Assembly (NCBI GenBank): GCA_022496185.1
Contig: WTXG01000016.1
Span: forward strand, 397,071 to 461,070
DNA: 64,000 nucleotides
Direction: 5' to 3'
Source: Multifurca ochricompacta
Taxonomy: Eukaryota > Basidiomycota > Agaricomycetes > Russulales > Russulaceae
The notes beneath the pieces were generated by a model. That model was not told the DNA's origin. It was given only the letters and a program-made list of their open reading frames with translations, and ran no database searches. Positions 1 to 11,982 of this stretch are shown here, in pieces. Position 1 is the first letter of the stretch, and each line of letters begins with the position of its first letter. The position numbers were made by a program, and so were the translations under genes.

Positions 1-2201
1 CCTTTTTCGCTATGGCGTAAGCGGCAAAGAGCCCCTTCTCCCGACCTTGTGGTCTTGCGCCCATGGTGGCGTGACATGCTGAATATGTGTGGCTGTGAGA
101 CGAGACGAGACAACAAGAGAGACTTAGCTGATTTAGGCAGTAGGCGGCTCCAAATTACTCACACCACCTTTCTCGGGAGCTCGGGAGCCAATTTAATTAA
201 CTCAAGCGGATCTGGCCATTATTGGATTTGGATGCAAGCTGGATGCAATAGAGAGAAAAAGGGGGGTAGCCTGCACTCAACGCTCGAACGGAAATTAGTG
301 GACGCCGCGGCACTGCCGAGTCAATCAAAAAACAGAGGCAGAGTCTGATAAACAGATAGCTGTGAAGGGACGCGACCGACCCAACCCTGCAGTGGTGCAA
401 CGCGCGCCGCGTGATAAGTCTCAGATACAATTAGGATAAGAGTGAGGTGATCCAGAGCCAGAGAGACCTGCGATCTAAATAAAGATTAGTTCCAGTTCAA
501 AAATAGTCAGACAACAAGGGCGAAGCGGAACTTTCTTTCCTGACTGTAGGGACCCAGCCCAGAGCATAAGCAGCAGGAGAGTGAGTAGTACGATACGATT
601 CATGGCATGTTGGTTTCTCATGCATGTTTCATCACTGCCACACACGTGCAAAAGTTAAGTTAAGAAGAGAAAAAAAAAAAAAAGACAAGAAGGCGCTTAG
701 TGAAACATGTACCGAGTACGTACAGCAGGAGCGTTTATCCGCGGGGGCCTAGAACTCGAAACCCGAGAAAGGGTTGGTGGTTAAGGCGTTGGGAAGCCAT
801 GAGGCGGCGCTCCACTTATCTGTCTGAGCCTAGTCTGAGCTGAGACAACAGACGGGTAAGATATGCAAACGGTGCGGAAACGGACCCTAAAAGAAGGACC
901 TTCCATGCATCCGCGGGATTAACTCCAATACACTACAGACGAGGCAAGAGGCAGCATGCAAAGTAGTCCCAGCCCCCCAGCCAGTCATCTGTTCTGTTAC
1001 CCTCGGTACACTGGCTGGCTTACAAATCCAACCGGCAATTCATTGGAGAAAAAATAATAAGAAATAAAAGGAAGATCAATCAAATTTCACACCCGCTCTC
1101 TCGGTACGTGTGCACGCATGCGAACAAAACACTGCAACTGTAGTCATTGTGGGGTTGGTCATGGTACCAATTCTTAGAAACTCCTTCATTGAGTTTGCCC
1201 GCCACTTCACGAAACTTGAAAAAAAAAAAAACTTATATATTACAGCAACAGCAGGGGGAAAACGGGAAGGACGAATGGCATTAACCCTACTTGACATGCA
1301 AACCGCGTGCAAAGTTAAAAATTTTCTTTCGTTTTTGGTTTTCTCGGGCACCGCATCTTCCTGTCTGCACACAAAAACTACTTGGGGTTGAGGGAGGGAT
1401 TAATATCTCGTAAAAAAACCCATCCGTCTTCTCTTCTCTTCTCTTCTCGGAGATACTGGTGTAGAGATAGAAATGGCAAAAAAAAAAATGAAAGTAGGCC
1501 CCAATGTCGGATATTAAACACGAACTGGGCTGGCATCACCCAAATGGAGTAGTGAGAGTGAGAGAGGGAGTGCGCGTGTGCAACTCGTTAAATGCTAACC
1601 CATTGAGGCACAACCAACCCCATTAAAGAGAAGAGAGAGATAAAATTTCGCGTGCCAGCACGTATATACAATTAATGTATTAATGTATATCTCGGATGAT
1701 CTGGAGTGTGTGTAGACGTGTTAGGGCGTCTGTCTGGAGTCTGAGCACGGGTAACTGCAATCAATCGTGTGCAAGTCAAAGAAACATGATATGTCATGTC
1801 ATGTCATGTCAAAAAAAAGAGTAAACGCACGTCAATGAACAGAACTAGCGCAAATCAAATATATAATTATTTTTTTTCTTCCCAACGTGTTTTCATCGTA
1901 TTACATGAAGACCAGAAGAAAAAAAAGTGCAGGGTAGTACAGGGAACCGAGACACAAATGAGATATGAAATGGGTACGAGCTCGTGTGGGGGGGGGGGGG
2001 GTAGAATAAATAAAAAAGGACGGAAGCAGCCAATCCAACCAACGAGTCACGGTGGTGGGGAGAAGGTTAAAGGTGGTGGGGAAAAAAAAAGAAGGGGGAA
2101 GAAGGGCTAAGGGCTAGAAAAAAACGAATGATATAAGGCTGAAGAAGTACATCTTGTGCCACATAATAACAAAAAAAAAACTATGAACAAGATATCATCT
2201 C
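1..2201. other. intergenic, no gene seen
   Basis: No reading frame here has a recognisable domain or credible intron structure. The stretch is a patchwork of A-runs, G-runs and short tandem motifs, for example a (TCTTC)n tract near 1426-1448 and a (CATGT)n tract near 1790-1808. It lies downstream of the minus-strand gene ending at 2202, so its right end should hold that gene's 3' untranslated region. Confidence 0.6.
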
Positions 2202-3869
2202 CTAGCTAGGGGGGGGGGGAGAGGGGACCCCTATCGGGCACCTCGTCGGTGGGTCTTTGTCCCTCACGTGCAAGCCGACCCTCTCATGCGACTCCCGAAT
2301 CGGGTTTCGCCATTGCAAAATCATAAAATGAGGCGTCACATACGGTGGCGGCAAAAGCGTATGTACACTCTCAGGATGTGAATGCGGGTTCTGTGGCGGG
2401 AAGTGTACCACCAACGGTGTATTCTGCGTCGCGACCGTGGACCCACGAGTAGGGAGATGCACGAGTGAAGAAAGAGCAGCCGACGAAGACGATGATGCTG
2501 TCGAGAGTGTGGATATCGTTCGCCCCCGTTTGACAGGCGTGGCAAATTGTATGGGCAAAGTCGCGACTGAATGCGTGGATGAAGTCGACGGACGTCGGAA
2601 AATGGCACTAGAGAAATTTGAGCTTGGAGACGCCGTCTGCACTGGAGTCTGTATGGTACGGATACTCGTGGGCGATGTTGACGCGGCGCGGCTAGGAGGG
2701 GAAGATGATAACTGAGCCTGCGCGGCGTCTGACGAGACCTTGAGCGGGGCTAAGTGCCCATGACCGAAAGACTGGCCACGGATGAGCGGGTGTGGACGTA
2801 GGGGATGTGTATGTGAGTGATCAGCTATAAGCGATCGGGTAGATGGGGGGCGGGCTCTGCCGGACGCATAGGGATCTGAACGCGGCGAGGTCGGTGTTGG
2901 GGGTTCTGTACGAATACCGCTCACAATGGGTACAGCCTCAGGTGTACGCAGACGCAGCGGCGACTTGGGAGATGGCAATTGATCTGTTATACGAGACGGT
3001 GGCGTTCGTGGTTGGTGAAGAGGGGGTGGCTGAGAGTCATTTTCCGTCGTGTCTGGTTGTGAGTACAAATCCTTGTTGACTGATTCCTGCTCCTTGGAGT
3101 ATTGTGACGACTTGGACAAAGAGAGTACTCGTACATTAGAGGGAGCGACGTGTGGTGGACGTGACGGTGCAAAGCCGTTCGTTTGCACGCGCGGACGCGA
3201 CGATGCAGGTTCCGCGCGCGGGGTGGTACTAGGAACAAATGCAGAATTCCGGCCATTAGCCCTCTGCCCAGCAGGATCGACCGGAGTTGTCGGAGAGTGC
3301 TCTTGTGGAGTCTTTTTACCCGACCCTTCGTCGCCAGATACGTCGTCGAGTGGGTCGCGGCCCCACTCTCACTCGAGACCCATTCGTCCTCATCGTCGCT
3401 CCCGACGGTCGAAGCTGCTATAGTGAAACCAGCTTTAGGTTTGCCACCTCGGGAGGGATGTGGGTTCGGAGCACGACGTTGTGCAGCACTAGGAACGTGC
3501 TCGCGCGACTGCACCCGAACAGTGCTCCCGGTCCGCAATACATTCGCCGCCCGTGCAGCTGGCTTTAAAAAGCGTAGTCAATAATAATTCATTCAGAAGA
3601 AGTTGATCCAACAAAGCAAACAAGAGATGGAGTGACGTGAGCGAGGGTTAACGATGCCATCGCTCGGATGTACAGTGGGGACAGTGATGGAGGGAGAAGT
3701 AGTGACGCACCTCGAAGGTGTGGCTGGTGCGCCTTGCCTTATCGATCTTAGTCTGTTGGACTGGGTCCTTCTGCGTGAGCTGGAGGTTGGGAATCACCTT
3801 CGAGGAGCCCCCTGAAGAGCCTCTTGAATGTGTACGGGTCAGATTCGGTCGGTGGCCTCTCGTCGGCAT
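2202..3869 (-). CDS. Ser/Pro-rich protein of unknown function, frame broken once
   Basis: Two exons: 3869-3711 starts with MPTRGHRPNL and contains NLQLTQKDP. After a 148-bp GT-AG intron (3563-3710) the second exon continues with a basic stretch and an acidic DDEDEWVSSESG motif. The remainder is low complexity, rich in Ser, Pro and Thr, and stops at 2202. The motif order (TQKDP, then an RTGST-like patch, then DDEWVSSESG) recalls uncharacterised fungal proteins related to nitrogen/TOR signalling regulators; that link is from memory and weak. The frame changes at about 3355-3362, in a run of four G; one extra base there joins the WVSSESG frame to a sensible acidic frame (DDVSGDEGSG) leading into the long C-terminal region. 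It is divergent from UTP6, 213 bp away. The second exon and stop are firm; the function is not. Confidence 0.6.
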
Positions 3870-4082
3870 TGTCTGACCCTGGGGTTGAAAAAGAAGAAAG
3901 CGGTCAACGCATAACGTGCACGCATAGACTTGTTTATTTTTTGTTTATTTTTTATTTTTTTAATTACCCGGCCCGATCAATGCCGCAGCCACCCTTCCAT
4001 CTTTCCCCCCTTCCCCCCCCCCCCCCTTCACTCCATCTATTAAAGTGAAAAAAAGAAAAGTACACCATCTTGCCATTTCGCA
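3870..4082. promoter_or_regulatory. shared divergent promoter, gene at 3869(-) / UTP6(+)
   Basis: This 213-bp gap separates two divergent start codons, so it must hold both promoters. It contains a T-rich tract (about 3931-3961) and a C-run (about 4008-4026) followed by CTTCACTCC, a pyrimidine-rich layout common upstream of fungal start codons. No specific factor site was recognised. Confidence 0.5.
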
Positions 4083-6518
4083 ATGGAAAGAGTACAATTT
4101 CAGCAAGAGCAGGTGGGCCCCCTAGTGTTCTTTGGCATGCACAGCAAAAGTATATCTTGGTATGTAAAACAGATGCTCGCCGAGCTGAAAGATCTCGGTG
4201 AGAAAGGTCTCTTTTCGCCCACCGAGATCAAGCATATCATCAAAAAGCGCACGGCGTTCGAGACGGCACTCGTACGACGTATTCCAAACAAGAACGACTA
4301 TTTGCGCTACGCAGCTTACGAGATGGGCCTCGAAGCTCTACGGCGTAAACGCGCCCGCGACTCAGTGGGTTCCCTCCCCCCTTAAACTAACAATTAACAA
4401 CTAACAACAACAAAAACAATAATAATGATAATAATAAAGAACTACCAAAATCACCGCCGTCGATATCGGATCACGCGCTGACCCGACGGCAATTCCACAT
4501 CTTCGAACGCGCTCTCAAAAAATTTAAATCGGATGTCTCACTCTGGCAACAATACCTACGGCTCGCCCAACGTGCAGGCGCGCGTGCCCTCGCCGGACGC
4601 ATGCGGCACGAGCCGTACAATTACACCCGCGAACGCCCGCCCTATACGTTCTCGCCGCTGCACACGAGCTCTCATACGGCGGGATACGGTCGGCACGGGT
4701 GCTCCTTCAACGTGGGTTACGTCTCAATGATGGTAGCGTAGAAATGTGGAGGGAGTATGTTCGCTTGGAACTTGGTTTTATTGAGGCTATGCGTCGTCGT
4801 TGGGACCTCCTTGGAATATCGCTCAGTTCGGGTAAAGGTAAGGGTAAAAGTGATGGTGATGGTAATGGTGTTGACGATGACGATGATGATGACAATGCCC
4901 ATGGTGATGGTGAGCTTGAGCTTGAGCAAGGTGAGAGGGCTGACAAGGCCGAGGAGGAGGTGATGGGCGATGCGGCACGTCGAGCGATCATGGATGGTGC
5001 TATCGTGCGTCAGGCCATCGACAGCGCGGCGAAAGGTAAACAAACACCTTTACTTCCCTCCCCCCCCCCCCCCCCTTTGCTTCGCGTATGTCTCTCGCTT
5101 CATAGGAGTGTTGATCATCTCTCAAGCTCTGCCCAAGGTCGAGCTGTTCCAGAGCCTACAGACACTCATTGCAAGTTACCCTACTCCTGAGTCGCTCCGC
5201 AGCGCGCTACTGGACCACCTGCATGCACGAATGACTGAAGTACTGCCGGGAGATGCGGCGGGTGTCGTGCTTCGTGCAACACGGGCATTGGCGCTCACGC
5301 CTGCAGAGGACCTCGCGGGAGGTGCATTGGTCGATGCCTTAAGGCGCGCCAACGAAGAGATGCTCGCGGCAATAGAAACAGACGCCCATACAGATAACAT
5401 GGCACGCCACTTTGAGTCATCAGAAGCCATGACAGCAGCATATGCGCAATTTATCGAGGAGTGGTGCGGAAAGGAGGACGTTGATGCCAACATCGTACGG
5501 ATCAGAACACCCTTACTCATTGACTGACCAAAAAAAAAAAGACCTGACTCTTATTTTTATTTTATTTTTTTATTCCGAGATAGAAATTGTACCTCGTGGG
5601 CAACCTACATTCGCTTATCAAACGCCGAGCGGAAACAAGGTCGCCTGCTCCTGCCCTTCTAGCTGCGCACATCCGCCTGCTCATCACGCTAGCGCATTTG
5701 CCCACTCCACCAACCCAGCCATCACGTATCCTACGCATAGCGCGGCGTTACACGTCCACCGTAACCGTATTATCTACATTATCAGACTCAAACGCAGTGG
5801 CCGTATGGCTCGCACGCTTAAACGCGGAATCGACATTCGGATCGGTCGACTCGGTGGCAGAAGCCTGGACTAGCGCTCGACGGGCCATACCGACTCATTC
5901 AGCGATCTGGCTTTGGGGTGCAGATCGGTGTTGCCCTTCATCGTCATCCCGGTCTACAGCGTCATCGTGGGAAGAATTCGACGCACTATTGGCGGAGAGT
6001 ATGTCCGATGCTGCTCTGAGGGAGGTGCATCAGTCACTCCTCCTGCGGGTCGCCGACTCGTTAAATGGGTTATCCAACACGGCCGAACGCCGAGCACGCA
6101 TAGAGCATATCGCGCGACGGTGTTTGCCGAGCGCGCATGTATGGGAGAGGGTGTTCACCGTTCTCACTATGGAGGATGATGATGATGATGAAGCAGAAAC
6201 AGAAACAGAAGTAGAAACAGACGAAAAGGAAGAAAAAGAAAAAGAAAAAGAAAAGAAAAAGAGAGGTTGTTGCGGGAGGTATACGAGTATTGGCGCGACG
6301 GGACGGCGGGTGAGGTGGAGGAGGAAAAAGAAGGTAAAGGGAAAGCTACGTTGGCTTGGGCCAAGTGGTTGTTGTTGAGGAAGAAGCGTGGAGATGAGGC
6401 GATGAAGGTGATCGCGCGAGCACGTGGTGGACGAAGTGGAGCTGTACTTGCACGGGGGTGGGCTGCGGTCGTACAGCAGCAACAGGCGGAGGCGACGGCG
6501 GAAGTGGAGGAGGGATGA
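4083..6518 (+). CDS. UTP6, U3 snoRNA-associated protein of the SSU processome
   Basis: Utp6 is a HAT-repeat protein of the 90S pre-ribosome (UTP-B subcomplex), needed for 18S rRNA maturation in the nucleolus. The N-terminus starts with MERVQFQQEQ, is interrupted by an intron (4113-4172), then reads MLAELKDLGEKGLFSP and the KKRTAFE block typical of the family. Further introns are likely at about 4362-4440, at 5036-5105 and at 5495-5583. HAT-type segments include VLLQRGLRLNDGS (from 4699) and WCGKEDVDAN followed after the intron by KLYLVGNLHSL. The C-terminal LLREVYEYWRD and LAWAKWLLLRKKR match the family end. An Asp-rich insert (about 4850-4960) and an EK-repeat (6186-6270) are lineage low complexity. 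Two single missing bases break the frame: near 4602 (between LAGRM and ARAVQLHP) and in the A-rich EK repeat near 6250. Both look like sequence errors, because each side is well conserved. Confidence 0.88.
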
Positions 6519-8591
6519 GGATATAAAGAAGCGCCAGCGTATCATCACATCACCGCGGCGATAAATTCGGGGGTTTCAAAATAAGGTCTAAATGGGTAAT
6601 ACGGACCGGAACTGCAGATCTAGAGATAGAGATAAAGGTAGAGATAGAGAGACAGAGAGCAGGGAACAGAGACAGTCAGTTAGTCATCAGTTACAGTGAG
6701 GCAGGGGAGGCAGGCAGGCAGGAGCAGAAGATGCCACCCACTTGATTTTCGGGACCGACTGAATATTAGTCTCTATTCATTCATTAGTGCGGCGTTCATT
6801 CTTTTTTGCGTGCGGTCAGCTGTTTGTTTATTTCTTTTTCTTTCCTCTTTAGTGATCACCCGTCTCGGTCGGCAATTTAAAAATAAATAAAAATAAAAAA
6901 TAAAAAAGGAAAGGGTAATTTGTCACACTCACACCCCCAGGGACAAGAATTAACGCGTATACACGCGATCGTGTGTGTGTGACGGCTGCGCAACGGTAAT
7001 ATAAGCACATGCGAGAATGATGAGAGTATGGGTATCGGTATGGGTATGGGTATGGGGGAGATGGGATGGGGAGAGAGCGCGTGGCGATCTCAGTCACGTC
7101 ACTAACATAACATAACATAAGGGAGGGCTTCATCGCTTCATGGAGTTACCATGTAAGAAAAAAATGTCGTATGTAAGCACACATCCGGCGGTTACATGCT
7201 GTGCGCCGCCACCGTTGAGACGGGAGGGAGGTGTGATGGTGATGATAAATGATGGTGTTGATCGCGAGAGGAGGGAATGGGAGGGGAGGGGAGGGGGAGG
7301 GGGGTGCGTGATGTGCGTGGATTCGATTAGGCTAAGTACGTGTACGTGGTGTTTGGTCGCGTAGCCATGGCCAAGGGTGGGAAGTGCGTGCATGGGGAGG
7401 GGGGGGATATTGAAATGAAATGAAATGGGGAATTAAAGTGAAACCAAAAAAATAAAAAATGATCCGGAGGGGGGAAGGCAGAGACGAGGCGGGAACTAGT
7501 AAGTAAACGGAGCGGAGGATGAACCAGAATAGGAAAAAGGACGAATGGAATGAAGGGAAGAAGAGGGAAAGGACGGGAAGAGAAGAGAAGAGAAGAGAAG
7601 GGAAGGGAGAGGAAAGGAAGGGAAAAGGAAAGGAAAAGGAAAGGTTTAGGTGGCTAATGGCAAGTGGCCAGTGGCCAAAGAGAGTGTATTATTATCATAA
7701 AAATAATAAAATAATAAAAATTACATATACATATACATATATATATAATACGCATATATACGCATATAGATGCATATATAGATGGTATGGTATGGCATGG
7801 CATGGCAGAGAAGCGCTTGAAGAGCACATGGTACTTTATACCAACTTGGTACTTGTCATTCCCCGTCTCCGTCTCACTAACTCTCTTCCCATCCCATCCA
7901 AGGACACCACTTATCCCCTTAACTCACTTGGGTAGGGAAAGTAATCCAGCCCCCCTCCCCTCCCCCTCCTCTCCCCCTTCTGTTGTCGTTATTCTTCTTA
8001 TTGTTATCATCTTTTTGAAAAAGAAATAAAATCAAGTAGCCGCCGAATCAGCGCACCGCACGCAAGGAAAGAGAGAGAAGGGAAGGGAAAGGAGAGAGGA
8101 CACCGCATGATCGCATTGTTAAATTGAAAGCCCGCTATTAGACAATCGTTCACTCAACTTTACACATCCACACGGTCGCTCTCGCCCAACTCGCCCTTTA
8201 GCCTAACTATCAAATCCACGCTCTCGGCCGTGTCAACCCCCACCCTCCCCCTCCTCCTCCTCCTCCCTCCTTTCCTCCCTCCCTTTCCTCTTCTCTCCTC
8301 TTTCCTCCTCTTTTTCATCTTTCTTCCTTCTTCCCTCATCTCTTTCTTCTCCTTCTTCCACTCCCCACCCCCCCATCTCTCTTCCTCATTTCCTCGTCTC
8401 TCTCTCTCCCTCTCTCTTCTTTACCGGCCCTTGGAGAAGCAACTGCATGCCATTATAATCAGACTCTCAGCAGGTCTCCGTCTGAACAGCTATACCACCT
8501 CGCCTTCCTCTACTATCGAGCAAGTCGTTGGCGGTTATCAGCCAGCCTTCACTCCCCTCTTCCATCCTCTGTCGTCCTCATCTTTTGGCTC
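6519..8591. other. intergenic, microsatellite-rich, kinase promoter at right end
   Basis: No gene recognised. The stretch contains GAGATA-type repeats (6620-6660), a (GGTATG)n tract (7026-7055), a nearly pure purine tract (about 7550-7645), an AT-rich run with CATATA repeats (7720-7780) and a long pyrimidine tract (about 8235-8430) just before the kinase gene. The purine and pyrimidine tracts could form triplex-type structures; this is inference. Confidence 0.55.
8235..8430 (+). promoter_or_regulatory. polypyrimidine tract upstream of the kinase gene
   Basis: About 200 bp that are almost only C and T on the plus strand, roughly 160 bp before the kinase start codon. Pyrimidine-rich stretches near transcription starts are common in filamentous fungi, so this probably marks the promoter or 5' leader. 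No TATA box was identified with confidence. Confidence 0.4.
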
Positions 8592-11500
8592 ATGTTGCAG
8601 TACACAGCTCCCCCTTCACCGTTTGCCTTCTCTGATGGCCCAAAGAAGTCTTCCTCCGCAGCTAGTAACCCTAGGTTCCTCTCTAATACCTCTTCAAAGC
8701 TCGATCTTCACCGTCTTGCTCCTTTGATTCAACAGCGTAGCATGGACACCGATTCGTTTCACGATCGTTCCTCTTTTTCCCCTTCTCTGTCCGTTTCCAC
8801 CTCTTTCTCATCCCTCCCGTCCCCCTCTTTTCCTCCTACGACCCTTCCTCAACCTGTCCCTCGTCCCTCATATCCTTCCTACCGTTCAGACCACGTTCTT
8901 GAACCCCCTTCCTCTGAAAAGGAGCAATTGTCTATCTCCTCTCACATTGAGGGGATCCTTTTCCCGGGTGACGTTGTCGGCGAAGGAATTCCCCTTCAGG
9001 GTGAACTTCTTCGTCTCGTCCCCAACCAGTCTGCCGAGCAAGTCACCATCGCAGACTACCGGGAACCTGCTAAGGAATTTGAGGTCGTTCGTAAACTTGG
9101 GACGGGTAGTTATGCCGTCGTCTATCTCGTTCGTGAGGTTCTTTCCCACTCCCCTCCTTCCGAGGACGATCATATTATCCTGGCGGTCGTCTCGAGCTTG
9201 ATGAAGCTTCATCTCATCGACCTCCGACACTCTATGGCCGGGAGTATGCTGTCAAACTTTTGTCCAAGGCAGACCTTGACGAAGAAGAACTTGTCGCCCA
9301 GCTCACAGAGGTACGTCTAAAAAAAAAAGTCTTCAGCTTCCGTTTCCGTTCTCAAAAATGACACTCCCCCCCATCTCCATGATTTTACCCATCCACGTAG
9401 GCGACCATCCATCAGTCAATTCCTGTGCATCACAACATTGTCACGTTGCACCGCACGCTGGAAACTTCGGCGTTTCTTCTTCTCCTTCTCGAATTTGTTC
9501 CCGGTCAAGATCTTTTCTACTTTCTCGAACAGGCTCGCGATCATTACGATGTCGATCCTGCCGCCGATCCGGCTCTGACCCATACTCCACCCACACCGGG
9601 CCTCCTTTCCTCACTTCATCCGTCCCAGTTGCTCTCGCACACCCGTCTCCGGCTTATTGCATCCATGTTTGCACAGATGTGCGAGGCCGTCGCCGCTTGT
9701 CACGACGCTTCCGTCTTTCATCGTGATATTAAGCCAGAGAATTTCATTGTCACCGATGGCTGGGTTCTCAATCAGGATGGTATTCGCGAGCGTAAGGTCA
9801 TCGTCAAGCTCTCTGATTTTGGCCTGTCCACTACCGACTCCATCTCGTCTGACATGGACTGTGGTAGCGCTCCATACATGAGCTTTGGTACGTTACCCAT
9901 CGTCTTTTTTTTCTCACGCCTTATCTTAACGCTTCTTTTCCGCAGAGTGCAGAAACAACGTGGCCCCAGTGTATAAGCCCCGTGCGGCTGATGTATGGTC
10001 TCTGGGCATCGTGCTCATCAACATGTACGTACCTCCGTCATCTTTTACTACCTATGGAGCTCCTTTCATTCTTCTCTCCTTGATCACCGGGAATCTTCAC
10101 TTACCACCCATGTATGTTATCGCAGGCTTTATCATTACAACCCCTGGACGGACACGGCAACCGGCGCTTGTTCCTCTTTTGATCTGTATCTTTCCTGTCC
10201 AACTGAGTTCTTTATGCGGCGATTTGCCGGTATGACCCCCGCTGTTGCCAACTTTCTCGTCGAAAACGTTTTCTGCATCCTGAAGGATCCTACCGACGAT
10301 TCACAACGCATTGGCGCCCGCGACTTTGGCGTATGGGTGCGTGATTTGCCCACTCTCATGGGGGCATCGCTACCGGCGACACATACACACTCCCGTGTCC
10401 CCTCAACGACGTCGATCACCACCGGTCACCTACTCGCATCGGCCCCTGCTTCCCGCCGCCCGTCGTCTCGTCAAGCCTCCGTTGCAGGTGGTTCACCTCG
10501 CCGTACCTCTGTCGTTCTTCGCCCCCCCTCTCGCAACACTTCCGTAAAACCCATGCTCGAACGCGATGGTTCGGATAACGCCCTCCCCCCTGCGCTCGAT
10601 CTCGTGCTCAATGAAGAGGACGAGGACGAGGAGGAAGAAGAAGAGCAACGACAGCAACGACAAGAAGACCAACAAGTAGAGGATGATGGTCGCTCTCCGT
10701 CCCTGCGATCCATTTCCATGACCAAGCGACGCAAGCGCGGACGAAAGGGCAAGGGTATGACGCCCTCAACGGATCACACTCAGACGTCAGAGTTACTCGC
10801 CTCGGCCTCTCAGACACTTGCCCGTGAGCTCAGTCGTCAGACCCGCTCTGCCTCCGCCACCATCCCATTGTTCCCCGATGTACCCTCTCCGCAACCTGTT
10901 TCGGCACCCGTATCGCTACCAGTCGTCACGAAGAAGCCAAGCAGGTGGAAACTTTCCTTTGGGAAGAGTGCCGGCGAGGCAGCCATCAACGCGCGGTCTG
11001 ACTCGCGGAGCACAAACTCCAATTCGACGTCTGGCTCAGCTCGCGCGGCGAATGTGACCAATCTAATCATGGGGTTAAATCCATCTTCCTTTTCACCAGT
11101 ACCGCCATTGCCGCAATCACCACCGTCAGTGTCACATATGTCAAATATGGAGGCACATGTGCGCGGTCGGGACGGTGTTCCTGAGCGTCATTCCCAACAA
11201 GTGAACCCACGGCGCGGCGTGTCGCCAACGAGCACGCGCAGCGGGCGGCCGTTGGCGAGTAGTTCGAGCTCCATGGCGTCGAACAATTGGCGGAGTTCGA
11301 TGGCAAGCACGAACACGTCAACGAGTGCATTCACACGATACAGTAATCAGAGCACGCGCTCGGTCTCGACGTTTGCCACCTCTGTTTCTACTTCGTCCGC
11401 GTCATCAAGTACCAACTGGCGCAAGCATCCGGGTCCCACCTTCCCGTCTTCCTCAAGCCTCGCTTCTTCCGTGCATTCCAGTAACGGATCATTGAATAGT

Positions 11501-11982
11501 CATAATAGCGGATTGCCGCGGAGGCCGCCACCGAACGTCAAGTGTACGTACTTCTCCACGCCTTCACCGCTCATTCCTGGGATGCACCTATTGACGGGAC
11601 GGTCGTCAGTGATGAACGGTGTCCCATGGGAGCTTAGCGGTGCACCACGCCAGCTTCATCAGAAGGAAATGGACATTTTCGGTCAACCCCCGTTACCGCG
11701 TGAGCGCAAACGTGCTGGACGCGGTGGGGGAAGGGCAAGCAGCCCGTTACGGGCGCAGGAGGCAAGAGTGCGCTCGAACCGATAAAGGAGCGACCTCAGC
11801 AATACAGACAAGACGCAGCGACGAGCACAACGGACCTGGCAGCGCAGGCGCAGGGTCAGCAGGGAACTGGACTAGGACAAGGATCACAGGGGCAGGGGCA
11901 GGGACAAGATGGCGAGGCACCAAAGATGCCCAAGGCACAAATCAATGCACTCGCCAAGATGCTTTCCGCGCTCAGGCGATGA
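8592..11982 (+). CDS. serine/threonine protein kinase, KSP1/Pat1(Ran1)-like
   Basis: After a disordered Ser/Pro-rich N-terminus the catalytic domain starts with LGTGSYAVVY (glycine loop). It continues with REYAVKLLSKADLDEE (VAIK-type lysine), HRDIKPENF (catalytic loop), VKLSDFGLSTTD (DFG) and PRAADVWSLGIVL (subdomain IX). Introns: 9311-9400, 9888-9945, 10025-10125. The usual APE motif is replaced by SFE in APYMSFECRN. A long low-complexity C-terminal region follows, with an acidic Glu/Asp/Gln block near 10610-10690. The ending AQINALAKMLSALRR (stop at 11980-11982) is the likely true C-terminus. Two missing bases interrupt the frame: near 9180-9190 before the lysine region, and in the G-rich run near 11727-11733; without the second, translation would stop at 11785. 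Yeast relatives act in nutrient signalling and filamentation; substrates here are unknown. The start at 8592 was chosen as the first in-frame Met before PPSPFAFSDGPKK. Confidence 0.85.

Noticed and set aside
3340..3420. A short intron to explain the frame change in the gene at 2202-3869
   Set aside because: No GT-AG pair of workable length joins the two frames in phase; a single missing G fits better.
4707..5043. Open frames antisense to UTP6 rich in Ser or Thr/Ile
   Set aside because: Shadows of the Asp-rich low-complexity segment of UTP6.
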